A stretch of DNA of 64,000 nucleotides, taken from Prorocentrum cordatum. Lineage: Eukaryota > Sar > Dinophyceae > Prorocentrales > Prorocentraceae. Shown here one piece after another: positions 55,041-64,000 of the stretch. Made by a program: the position numbers and the translations under genes. How positions within the stretch are numbered: position 1 is the first letter of the stretch; each line of letters opens with the position of its first letter. The stretch is from the NCBI GenBank assembly GCA_963575745.1, contig CAUYUJ010019110.1, positions 123,334 to 187,333 on the forward strand, written 5' to 3'. The notes below the pieces were generated by a model. That model worked only from the letters and a program-made list of their open reading frames with translations, searched no databases and had not been told where the DNA came from.

Positions 55041-56871
55041 AAACAAAAACAGGATGACATTCTGGGGGAGCAAAAAAACTGCAACAGAGTCCCCCGTGAG
55101 CCTGCCGATGGTTTCGTAGCGACCTCTTGTTCCGTCCCCGCGGCCCACATGAGGGAGGCGGTGTCGGGATGATGCATCGAGGGAGCCAGCGGTGAACCCG
55201 ACGAGCGGCGCGGCGAGACAAACGCAGGGCAATGAGTGCACGAGGAGAAGCGGAGAGGGGAGAGGGGGAGTAGAGGAAGATCAGAGGAGGAGGAGAAGAG
55301 AAGGGGGACAGAGGAGAGGAGGATAAGAAGAGCCTAAGAACATAACAAAAGACGGCGCGCACATTTCCGCAGCGCGGCACGTCCGCGTGAGGCTGAGCAG
55401 CACTTGCACGAGCAGTGAACGAGACGCGTCGCCGTTACTGGCTCCGTGCGCTCAAGTCGTCGCCCTGGCAGACTCCGAATGGTACTCGCTGCTAACAGAA
55501 AAAGCAGCATACACATGTGCGGCAAATGAATGCCACCAGCGGAAATACTGCGGCCATCTGGTCTGGTATGCCCGCGAAGTACGAGTGCTGCTGGAAGCGA
55601 CCGCTCAAGTGGCAAACGCACACTGAAGTCTCAACATGTTTGCGGCCGTGGCGCCAGCCCCTGGACCCCTCTGGTAAGAAAGGCATGCTAAGAGACATGT
55701 CGCTTGCCGACGCAGGTGTGGGCCCAAAATATTAAGTCCATCGGGCGCATGAATACAGCAAGAATGAAGCTTGCGTCTATCTCGGTCTGGTTCTTGGCGT
55801 GGGCATCCGTTGTCCGCAAAACCGCAGGCCTCCGCAATCAATGCATCCGTGCCCTGCGGAGAGAGCCGAATTAGCACCGGACTGCGGGAACATCGCACTG
55901 CAACCCAGGCCACTCATTTGGACGTCGGGGTGCCACACGCGGGACGATATGGAACCACGTTGCGGCACCAGGCCACGACATCAGACACCAGGGCACCACG
56001 CACGGACCCCCGCATCGCCCCACATGGCCATCGCAACCACACGCATAAACACTTCTTCACGTCCGCGAGCACCTGAAGCAGTCAACTGGCTGGTCGTGTA
56101 GCACGCACCAATGATATCTGCGTCACGGAGGTGCGAAACAGAACCACGGACCAGCCAGGACACGCTCAACTGGGCGTCGGTAAACGCGTACCGAGGTCCA
56201 CGTATTCCCGGGAGCAAGCCATAGCGCAGGAAAACAAAAGGGCGAGAGGAGAGAAAGACCAGAGCAGGAAGAGGTACACAGCACGTGCGCCACAGGAAAA
56301 TGCGAAGGGGCACGGCCCGCGCTCCCACGAACAGGCGCCGAACCAACAAGGCACAAGGCGGGGCCGCAAGAGCAGCAGCAGCAGGGTGCGGAACAGGGAG
56401 GGCGGGACAGCAACAAGAGCAAGGAGGAAGGCGGAGACGAGAGGAGGCGAGGAAAAGAAGAGCCAGCACAGAAACCGAATCGCAGCCGCAGTGGCGGCAC
56501 TCAGCAGAGGAAATCGAAAGGGGGGCCGGACGCAACATCGCTTTCAATGAGGCCTTCCGCGAGGGGGGCGTCCAGACACTGCTGACAGCGGCCTGTGACG
56601 GCGAAACCTAGGAGTCCGACCTGTCGCAAGCTGGCTGCTGAACGCCACCAACGGATGGGGGCAAAAGTGAAGCCCGAACACAGCATCGGGGGAACCGCGG
56701 AAACGCGCATTGTGCCAGGGGTCGCGGGCACTGGTGGAGCGTCATCAACTGAAAAGAAGAAGGGCAACAGAGGCCAAAAGCGGGCTTCAGCACCGGCACG
56801 TGCGACGGCCAGTTCCCTCACAAGGCACGACAGGAGACGAGAGCCGCCGTCATGGCGGGGCCGCGTACGCG
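55041..56871. other. No gene recognised
   Basis: 55230-55330 is GA-rich. 56085-56165 holds an interspersed word set (GATATCTGCGTCACGGAGGTGC, ACAGAACCAC) that recurs near 63040-63095. Minus frames at 55605-55913 and 56501-56821 look partly protein-like but carry no known motif. Confidence 0.35.
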
Positions 56872-57795
56872 CTAGAAGGACTTGTCGAAGCGACCCCCTT
56901 GGAAAAGCTGCTGGCCAAGCTCGGGCGTCGCAACCCAGGCGGCGCGGACCCGATGCGCGAGATGCCCGTCCGAGAGCGCTGCAAGTTCGGGGAAGCCACG
57001 CAGGCGCTCGGCCTCGTGGCGGATCACCGTCAGCGCGCGGCCCTGCCGCGCGCGGCAGAAGCCGCGCAACTCATCGCGCAGCCGAGCGGACACGCTTTGC
57101 CAGGCGCACGCGTGCCGCACGAGAGCCGCACTGCCCACCGCTGCAAGGGGCGACGCCCCCCAGTATACGGGCGACGCGTTCGCGGCAGGAGCATGCGGCG
57201 GGCTCCCCGTGTCCGCGCGATCCCGCCGAAGCTCCCTCCCGAGCCCTGACATCTTCCCGCCTGGCCCTTCGCTCAGCGCCCGGCTCCAACGGCGGCGCCG
57301 GGGGCGGCGGGTTCGCGAGAGCGGACGCGGTAACACCCTGCGCCACCGCGCGAAGACGCGGAATCGAGGCGAGGTGTCGGCAGGGCCGGCGCCCAGCCCG
57401 TCGACGGCGGAACACCTCCTGCGCGCTGAAGCGTACGAGCAGGACGCGGAGCCCTGCTGAGCAGGGCCGACCTTCCTCTCGCCCGCCACCCGAGCGGCGA
57501 CACTCCCGCTGAGTCCGCGTCCGCCCCCATCTTCCTTACCGCAGTCTCCATCCTCGAACAGGGGGGAGCGCTGTGGGGCGCTGGCCGGCTGGGCGACGCT
57601 CGGCTGCCTGGTCAGCGAGCTCTTCGGGCGAGGTGGCGGGTCGCGCCCCCGCTCTCGCTTCCAGCATCACCTGAATAGGGCTCCTTCCACTCCCACACGG
57701 CGCCGGTCGTCGTTCGTCCGTGATCATCGCTATCAGGCGCAATGCCAGCTGACTGCAGGGGAGTGGCCGCGGGCGGGCTGTTGGTTGGAGCAACA
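56872..57795 (-). CDS. Unrecognised coding candidate
   Basis: Two minus-strand stretches look like protein: MLEARAGARPATSPEELADQ in the frame 57793-57536, and SARLRDELRGFCRARQGRAL, TVIRHEAERLRGFPELAALS and VATPELGQQLFQGG in the frame 57489-56872. They are Ala/Arg/Glu-rich and probably helical. The plus strand is also open here (EATPLEKLLAKLGRRNPGG), so the strand is not certain. No domain is recognised. Confidence 0.25.
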
Positions 57796-57919
57796 GGGAA
57801 AGCCATTGCGCCGCGAGTCAAAGCTCAGGGCCGAAGGCGGGGGAACCTCGAAAAACGCAGAGATCTTGCCGCCCCACCAGCTGCATGACCTACCGTCGAT
57901 TCCGCTTCCGCCAGCACCG

Positions 57920-58050
57920 CCTGGGAGGAGAGGAGGAGGAGGAGGAGGAGGAGGAGGAGGAGGAGGAGGAGGAGGAGGAGGAGGAGGAGGAGGAGGAGGG
58001 GGAGGAGGAGGGGGGAGGGGGGAGGGGGAGGGGGGGGAGGGGGGGGTGCA
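57920..58050. repeat. GGA array
   Basis: GGAGGA from about 57923 to 58000, then G-runs. Frames are poly-Gly, poly-Glu, poly-Pro and poly-Ser. Confidence 0.95.
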
Positions 58051-59130
58051 GCGCCAACAGAGCAAGCTGCATGGTCGCCTGGGGAGCTGCAGCGCCGCCT
58101 CGAGGAGCCGCAGCGCCCTCACACGGGGCCTGCGGGGCCCCGAGGGACCGCTGCAGCGCTGACGCGGGGGGAGCTGGCCGCCCCGAGAAGCTGCAAGAGC
58201 TGCCGCTCCCCCGCCGCCGACGGGCCCCGAGGAGGCTGCAGGGGAGCCCACGGGGGGGCCGCCACCGGAGCCCCATCCTGCCCACGACTCGCCGCCACCA
58301 CCGACCGCAGGCTGGTCTGCAGGCCATGGGCGCCTCCCAGGGGAGCGCTGGAGAGGCTCTCGGCGAGTCGCCCGCAGTCGCTGTGGTTCCCACGGGATCC
58401 ACCACGGCCACTGCGTCGTGCGAAACTATGAAGCAAGCCAGGGGCCTTGCGTCCGTCAACAAACGAATCATATGCAGGCGAGGTGCTCGCGATCTACGCC
58501 GGCGAGATGCTCGCGGTCAACGCGGCAGCTGCAGTGGACGCGATCTGACATGACCGAGACGGACCGCAGCAACACCATGGGGCCTCCAAGAGGGCAGCAC
58601 CCAGGGCGCAAGCAACCAGCGTCCGCCAACTGCCAGGTGGACAAACCGTCCACTGAAGGAGAAATGACGCGTACGTGTAGCATCCGCCCTGCCATGCGCC
58701 ATGCGTTCGTTGAACATGACAAGCCGATACTCAGACGGTGCATCGCTGAAACGAGACACTGACGGAGAAACCCGCAAGGTAGGAAAGCAGCACCCAACTC
58801 CTGCGTCACAGTCTAGTGCACACAGCCTCAGCCAGCGTCGTATCCACCCTGGCGGGCCCAGTGGAAGAGCCAGGGAGGGAGAATAGTCGATTGGTCAGCG
58901 CCACCAAACACAAGGCAGAACATACGACCCACTGCGCAGTAGCGAAATTAGCACCCCCTGGTAAGCCCAGCGGAAAGCCGTAGGGTGCCTTCCACATAGT
59001 CACACACGCAACCCGTTTTTTTTGGGCGTCGCGGCCGCGCGAAGCGTCGCAGCGGAGCCAGTCAGGCGAAGGAAGGGAGCAGCCCGGGTCCTCACATTGC
59101 CACCAGCGGGGCGAGGCAGGGCTCACCCAT
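58051..59130. other. No gene recognised
   Basis: A short plus stretch near 58470-58548 reads YAGEVLAIYAGEMLAVNAAA before TGA, an internal 10-residue duplication. It is too short to call. The rest shows no motif. Confidence 0.3.
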
Positions 59131-59172
59131 CAAGGTGCGCAATGCGTGGCGATCGGTTGGGAGGGTAACAGT

Positions 59173-59209
<37 letters not shown>

Positions 59210-59220
59210 ACACACACACA

Positions 59221-59268
<48 letters not shown>

Positions 59269-59340
59269 CACACACACTACACAGATTACACACACTTGCG
59301 ATACACATGTGTATATATATATATATATATATATACTCAC
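59173..59340. repeat. CA, CACG and TA microsatellites
   Basis: CACACA (59175-59220), CGCACGCA (59221-59258), CACACA (59258-59278), TATATA (59309-59334). Confidence 0.95.
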
Positions 59341-59720
59341 TCACGCACATACATAAAAAATAGTCGTGCTGGCATCGTGGTCACGCAGGCGGCGGCGGCG
59401 GCGCAGCGTAGGTCAAGTCAGGCAGGAGCGCGCGGGCCCGGCCAGCTCACGCAGCACATACACACACATGCACAAGCACACGCACACACCCACACACACA
59501 CATGTTTTCGGTCGTCGCGGGCGGGAAACACTTCTCGCCGTCAGGCGCTCGCGCGGCAAGCCGCGCGAGCGCCCAGTAATCAGAAAAAGGGAAAAGGAGA
59601 GGGCAGCGGCCAGACGTCCACAAAGCGGGACGGCGGAGAAGCAAGGGAGAGGCCAAGCTGGCCCGAATGAGGACGACAAGGGGCCAGCAAGACAAAGGAG
59701 ATGGGGGCCATGCATTAGGA
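59341..59720. other. No gene seen
   Basis: CA-rich at 59455-59505. At 59540-59570 the palindrome GGCGCTCGCGCGGC / GCCGCGCGAGCGCC forms a short hairpin. Confidence 0.5.
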
Positions 59721-59868
59721 CGGGCCTGTCCCCCTACAGGGGGAGCTTGGGAGAAAAATTGAAAATACTCGAAAAATAGCCCCAAAATGCTCAAGAACAG
59801 TCAAAAAATCGTCCCCTGGCTATTTTTTGACTGTTTTTGAATTTTCCTCCTGTAGAGGTTCAGGCCCG
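59721..59868. mobile_element. TIR element with internal hairpin
   Basis: Outer arms 59721-59743 and 59846-59868 (CGGGCCTG..CC.CTACAGG.GG) are inverted. A second pair inside, 59796-59809 and 59822-59835 (AACAGTCAAAAAAT), is perfect. The right outer end CCTCCTGTAGAGG and CCCGACTTAA recur at the end of the element at 60466-60686, so the two are related. Confidence 0.75.
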
Positions 59869-60005
59869 ACTTAAGCTAAGCAGAGAGAATGATAAGCGAG
59901 GAGCGAAGGGGCGACGGCGGACAGCCGAGGGAGAAGGCGGACAGGCGCGACACGGGCCGACTGGCGGAGGCGGGGAAACCGAATGGAAGAAAGGAACACC
60001 ACAGG

Positions 60006-60143
60006 GCTGAACCTAAACGGTGTTGCTCGTTTTCGTATTGTTGTCGTATTCCCTCGCTTTTGTCTCGAATCCGCCTTTACCGCAAAACGAAGTCGCAACG
60101 AGAACGGCCCACGAAATCGCCAAAAACACCGTTTAGGTCCAGC
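60006..60143. mobile_element. 138-bp TIR element
   Basis: Arms 60006-60024 and 60125-60143 (GCTG.ACCTAAACGGTGTT) are 19-bp inverted copies with one mismatch. No coding capacity. Confidence 0.75.
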
Positions 60144-60167
60144 GCTAAGACACCACATTCAAACACA

Positions 60168-60168
60168 C

Positions 60169-60226
<58 letters not shown>

Positions 60227-60240
60227 GCACACACACGCAG
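60168..60240. repeat. CA/CG microsatellite
   Basis: CACACA with CGCGCG interruptions. Confidence 0.95.
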
Positions 60241-60465
60241 ATGGAAGGCAAGGCACGAAGAGGGGAAGGAACCTGCCGAGGAAGGAGCCGAGAGAGGGAA
60301 AAAAGGGGGTGCACAGCACGCATAAAGGCAGGGGGCGGGAGAGGAGGCGCCACAGGGTGGCCGGAACCTTCCAGGCGGGCGGCGCGCGCCCGGGCCGCGA
60401 CTCGGGAGGACGGGGGCGGCGGGGAGAGGGGGGGGGGGGGGCCGACGGCGACGGGAGAAGTAGAG

Positions 60466-60686
60466 TTAAGTCGGGCGTGCCCGAAAAAAAAAAGTTGAAT
60501 AATACGACAAAGTAATCAAAAACTGCGATATAACAATTAATCCTATTATATTGTATATTGTCTCTCTCTATAAATATATATATATATATCAAACACGATA
60601 TATTAAAAAGGGGGGAAAAAACGACCCCAGACTATTGTTTCACTATTTTGGAGCACTCCTCCTGTAGAGGGACGTGCCCGACTCAA
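60466..60686. mobile_element. TIR element related to 59721-59868
   Basis: The left end TTAAGTCGGGCGTGCCC and right end GGGACGTGCCCGACTCAA are imperfect inverted copies. CCTCCTGTAGAGG precedes the right end as in the neighbour. The interior is AT-rich with TATA and A/G runs. Confidence 0.55.
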
Positions 60687-61640
60687 AAGTAGAGGTCAAC
60701 AAATCCACACCCATAATAAACACCCCGACGCGCGAAGCCGTTTGGTAAACGCGCCCAAAGAAGACACCGAACCGGGTAACGCCTTTCGTAAACGCCCAAG
60801 GCCGTTCAGTAAACGAACGCCAAGCGTCTGATCCGGGCGGTGTCTCCTCCCTTGAAGAGGGAAGGGACGAGGAGGACGACGGGACCAAGCACGCGGACCG
60901 TGCTCCTGAAGGCCGCGCTTCGAGAGGCGGGGGGCGGCGGGGGGAGGAGGGCACGACGACGACAGGAGGGGCGAGAAGGACGGGGAAAGAAAACAGGCAC
61001 GCAGCAGCGGCAGCACTGGCTGTGGGGCGTGCGGATTACCCCCGGCACATGGGAACAGAACGCGTGGATGACCCCCGGCACTGGGAGCGGAGTACCCTCG
61101 GCCAAGGGGGCTGAGAAAAGGGCGCCCGCCGCACCTGACAAGCGGATGACCCCCCGCAAGGGGGACCGGGAACGTGCGCCCGCAGCATCTGACATCCTGG
61201 AGGGGGGGGGGGGCGGGGAGAGGAGGGGGCGTGGCTGGGAATTGAAGCGAGTGAGCCTCAACTTCGTCACGATCATGCGCATTATGGCTGGGGGGTGGGG
61301 CACGAGGGCGGTGGCGCGGGAACCCCTTCCCGCCTCCCGTGCCGGAATGGGGCCCCAAGGCGGGCGCGCGGGGGCCCCGCCCCACTCCGGACACTCGCGA
61401 GAACAGGAAATGAAAGCGGTCACAAATAAGCACGCTGTGCTGATGCCCGCAAGCTTGACTGGATCACCGCGTGAGGAAGCGGCCCGAGAACCGACCTGAA
61501 CCCAGGGAATGTGAAGATAACGCTCGCAGACGCGGAATGCCGAAGTTCGAACCACCAGTCTGCAACAAACACTGGAACAAGCAATGAGACAGCATCCACC
61601 ACAACTGAAAGCGTCGAGAACACACACACACACACACACA
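60687..61640. other. No gene recognised
   Basis: 60725-60820 has GCCGTTTGGTAAACG-like repeated words. 61045-61200 has GGATGACCCCCGGCA/CGGATGACCCCCCGCA repeats. This is probably intron or 3' flank of the minus-strand gene that follows. A CA array (61620-61648) marks the donor side of that gene's last visible exon. Confidence 0.4.
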
Positions 61641-61648
61641 CACACACC

Positions 61649-62660
61649 TGCAGCATCTTCCCCATTTTCCCCATGGACTGGGTGATCTGGACGCACGCCT
61701 CCTCCGGGTTGGCAGTGGAGGCGGCCTGTGATGGCGTTAGGCTGCAGAGGAAAAGGAGGAGCGCACTCTCCGAGTCCTCTGGCACCACGCGCCTGAGCTT
61801 CGGGATGGCCAGCAGGTTGTCAACGAGCAGCACTGGGCAGGGCGGCTGGAATCGTGACGATCGGAATGGTCGTGCTGAGATCGGCGAAGCAGCACTGGCC
61901 AGGGCAGCTGAAGACGTAGGCGAACGGCTCGGCGTTGTTGCTGCCTCGCCCCAGGCGCGCCGGCGTCGGCGTCGGCGCTGCGCGCGCGCCGAGGCCGTGG
62001 CAGCCCACGCAGCAATACCGGCACGGCGTGTCCTCGAAGCAACACTGCCTCGGGCAGCTGGCGTCGTAGATGGTCGGCTCATCGATTTTGATGCCCTCGA
62101 AGCAGCACTGGCCGGGGCGGCTGGAGACGCGGAGCTCGGCGGTGTTCACGCCCGCGGAAGCACTGGCCAGGGCAGCTGGGGACTTAGACGAGCGGCGCGG
62201 CGGTCGTGGACGACGATCGGCTCGGTGGTGTCAGTGCCCTCGAAGGTATTGGCTGGGGCAGCTGGAGACGTAGACGATCGGCTCGGCGGTGTTGCTTGCC
62301 GCGAGGCGGAACTGGCTGGAGCACCAAGAGATATAGACGATCGGCGCGTCGGCGTTGATGCCAGCGCTGGCTGGGGCAGCTGGAGACGTAGACGATCGGC
62401 TCGGTGGTGTTGATGCCCTCCACCCGTTCATCGCAGCCCACGTTGCCGTACACGCACGGCGTGTCCTCGAAGCAGCGCTGGCAGGGTCAACTGGACTCAT
62501 GGACGATCGGCTCGGCGGTGTTGATGCTGACGAAGCGGCTCTGACCGGGGCAGCTGGTATCGTTGACGATGGGCGCGGCGGTGTTGATGCCCTCGGAGCG
62601 GCGCAGGCCAGGGCAGCTGGAGACGTAGACGATCGGCTTAGCGGTGTTGATGCCCTCCAT
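61649..62660 (-). pseudogene. Cys-rich 21-residue tandem repeat gene, decayed, with intact last exon
   Basis: On the minus strand a 63-bp unit encodes about 21 residues, EGINTAEPIVYVSSCPGQCC plus Phe. Units start at 62657, 62594 and 62531 and continue, more broken, to about 61870; a variant inserts EDTPC.Y...GC. ATG at 62660 precedes the first unit. The third unit has TGA (62489-62487) exactly where the conserved Cys TGC should be, and later units have frameshifts. The last stretch, about 61860-61650, reads LVDNLLAIPKLRRVVPEDSE and LLLFLCSLTPSQAASTANPE, then EACVQITQSMGKMGKMLQ, followed by GTGTGTG, a likely 5' splice site. No family is recognised. A Cys-rich secreted or surface repeat protein is possible, but no signal peptide is visible. 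Confidence 0.5.
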
Positions 62661-62916
62661 CTGGGTGCACGTGCGACATCGCCATGACGCCCTCCAATGG
62701 CAGAGGCAGCTCCGAATGCAAACTGACGCGCGGAGACGGGTAGCTTAGCAGACTGGCGGAACGTGTATGCAGTGCCCGCAGCTGCGGGGGTCGAGAGAAG
62801 AGGACGGTGGGTCACCCCTGATTCGGAAGTCACCCGTGGGGCCCCCGGGATGCTAAGGCCTGGCCGGGCCAGGCAACGAGCTCTGGGGTTGGGTCCCAAA
62901 CACGGCCTTGACCCAG
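62661..62916 (-). other. Possible 5' leader of the repeat gene
   Basis: This lies between the degenerate SL match and the first repeat unit. A minus frame from 62926 is open through here but in a different phase to the repeat. Confidence 0.3.
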
Positions 62917-62935
62917 CTTGAGCCAAAGGCTACGG
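62917..62935 (-). other. Degenerate spliced-leader match
   Basis: The minus strand reads CCGTAGCCTTTGGCTCAAG, the dinoflagellate SL with two bases (AT) missing in the middle. It lies about 257 bp upstream of the first ATG of the repeat gene, on the same strand. The next bases are CTGG, not GT, so it is not an SL RNA gene. It may be a decayed SL relict of a retroposed message. Confidence 0.45.
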
Positions 62936-63944
62936 GCACACACGCACACACTCACATACACTTACTACGTACATTCAAACTCTGCGAGCCACCGAAGCAC
63001 CCAATTGGCCGGTAGCTTGGCACTGGCCAGTGCTATCTGCATTGGAGAGGTGCGAATCAGAACCACTGTTAGGATCAGGGCAAGCTCAACCGGTAAGTGA
63101 ACACACACGCACACACAAGCAGCACACACGGCACTGGGGCACTATACACTTCATGGTTCATGCCCTAACCGACTACCAAGACGATGTCCAATGTGAGGTA
63201 GCATTCTTGTTACTCTGTCGCCACAGTGCGGCTAATGTCACCCTAGCGTGAAACCGAGGATCGCCACACGAATTGCAAACGGCGCACCAACTAACCTGCC
63301 TCAGGCGAGTCCATGCAACGAACAGTGCGTTGGAGACAGGGCGGGGCGTCCAGCGCGTAGATATCCCCCGAGGCCCAAACGGCTGACAATCGAGGTCACG
63401 TTGATTCCTGCGCACGCGGCACCGACGACACCCCAATTACAGCAGTACAGATGCCCACCGCATCGCGGCAGGTTGACAAAAAACGGCGGGGAAAAACGTG
63501 CCAAGGCAAGGTGTGCTACGGCCACAGCCTCTCCATGAATGTCGCGGGGGAGTCGTGGAGCTCACTGCCCTCCTTTTGACACGCCCGAATGGGGACAACA
63601 TGAATAGGGGCGGTGCCCAACGGCAAATACTCTCAGAGGTAGGCAGCGACTGCCGAGCAGACGACAATGGCAAGAAAATGGGGAAGACTCGCGATGAAAC
63701 CAACAGCGGGGCACGGTCAAAACGAATAAGAAATGCTGTCAGTCACTGTCGCCTCCATTCGTATCGTCCCGATTCTAGGCGTCTCGGTCCTTGATCCTGA
63801 TCCAGCCCCTGTCCGGACCCGCGCCCGACGCACGCTCACAGAAGACATCGCGCCCCCGCCGTACGAGCTCGCGTACCTCGAGAGCGCCCGAAAATACGGC
63901 AGGCCCACGCTCATGCAACCCTTTCCTCCAGCCTCCCGCCTCGA
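62936..63944. other. No gene recognised
   Basis: 62990-63095 holds words shared with 56085-56165 (GCTATCTGCATTGGAGAGGTGC, TCAGAACCACTG). The rest is unique, without a motif. Confidence 0.35.
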
Positions 63945-63947
63945 ACT

Positions 63948-64000
63948 CCTCCTCCTCCTCCTCCTCCTCCTCCTCCTCCTCCTCCTCCTCCCTCCCTCCC
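63948..64000. repeat. CTC array at the window end
   Basis: CTCCTC runs to the last bases, so the array may extend beyond the window. Confidence 0.95.

Noticed and set aside
61540-61570. tRNA T-arm from GGTGGTTCGAACTTC on the minus strand
   Set aside because: No matching D-arm, anticodon arm or acceptor stem could be folded around it.

Overview
The window is nuclear DNA of a dinoflagellate. The strongest single sign is an exact match at 8400-8421 to the 22-nt dinoflagellate spliced leader, placed directly before an ATG with no splice donor after it. The rest agrees: very few coding exons spread over 64 kb, many micro- and minisatellites, short elements with terminal inverted repeats (TIRs) that sit in introns, decayed non-LTR retrotransposons, and a tyrosine-recombinase (YR) retroelement that carries a cytosine-methyltransferase domain. 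I cannot name the species.

Layout. 0-6.8 kb: a GTC-array module that recurs at 21.8 kb, degenerate GC-rich repeats and an 83-bp minisatellite. 6.8-8.6 kb: a protein-kinase exon (minus strand) next to a 1-kb CAT/CTC array, then the spliced-leader relict. 8.9-17 kb: one large, heavily decayed non-LTR element on the plus strand (ORF1-like region, endonuclease, reverse transcriptase tail, RNase H, Cys tail) with other repeats inside it. 17-24.5 kb: a perfect-looking hairpin, an internally deleted RT fragment (minus), a TIR element and several repeat families.

24.57-31.87 kb is the centrepiece: a YR retrotransposon on the minus strand. Its order is gag, RT, first half of RNase H, DNA methyltransferase, second half of RNase H, tyrosine recombinase. 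It is bounded by split direct repeats in the order A1-ORFs-B1-A2-B2, as in Ngaro/PAT-type elements. The copy is broken: in-frame stops in gag, Ser in place of the methyltransferase catalytic Cys, Gln in place of the first recombinase Arg, and two frameshifts in the recombinase.

32-44 kb: no recognised gene. It holds a roughly 4-kb higher-order satellite (about 385-bp period, CCAAGACGGCC-type subrepeats) and several CAT arrays. 44.1-45.6 kb: a class I methyltransferase gene (minus) interrupted by two short TIR elements; one of them is a clean 173-nt GC-AG intron. 46-55 kb: minisatellites, a TIR element inside a CATA array, a GAC array, a 290-bp tandem duplication, a 73-bp tandem repeat, and a large inverted duplication whose one arm holds a CAT array. 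55-64 kb: low-confidence exon candidates, three more short TIR elements, and a Cys-rich 21-residue repeat gene (minus) with a second, degenerate spliced-leader match upstream.

No operons, bacterial-type promoters, CRISPR arrays, rRNA or convincing tRNA genes were seen. Most of the sequence is non-coding and repetitive. The genes do not form a pathway; what ties the window together is retrotransposition (YR element, non-LTR copies, spliced-leader relict) and intron gain by short TIR elements.
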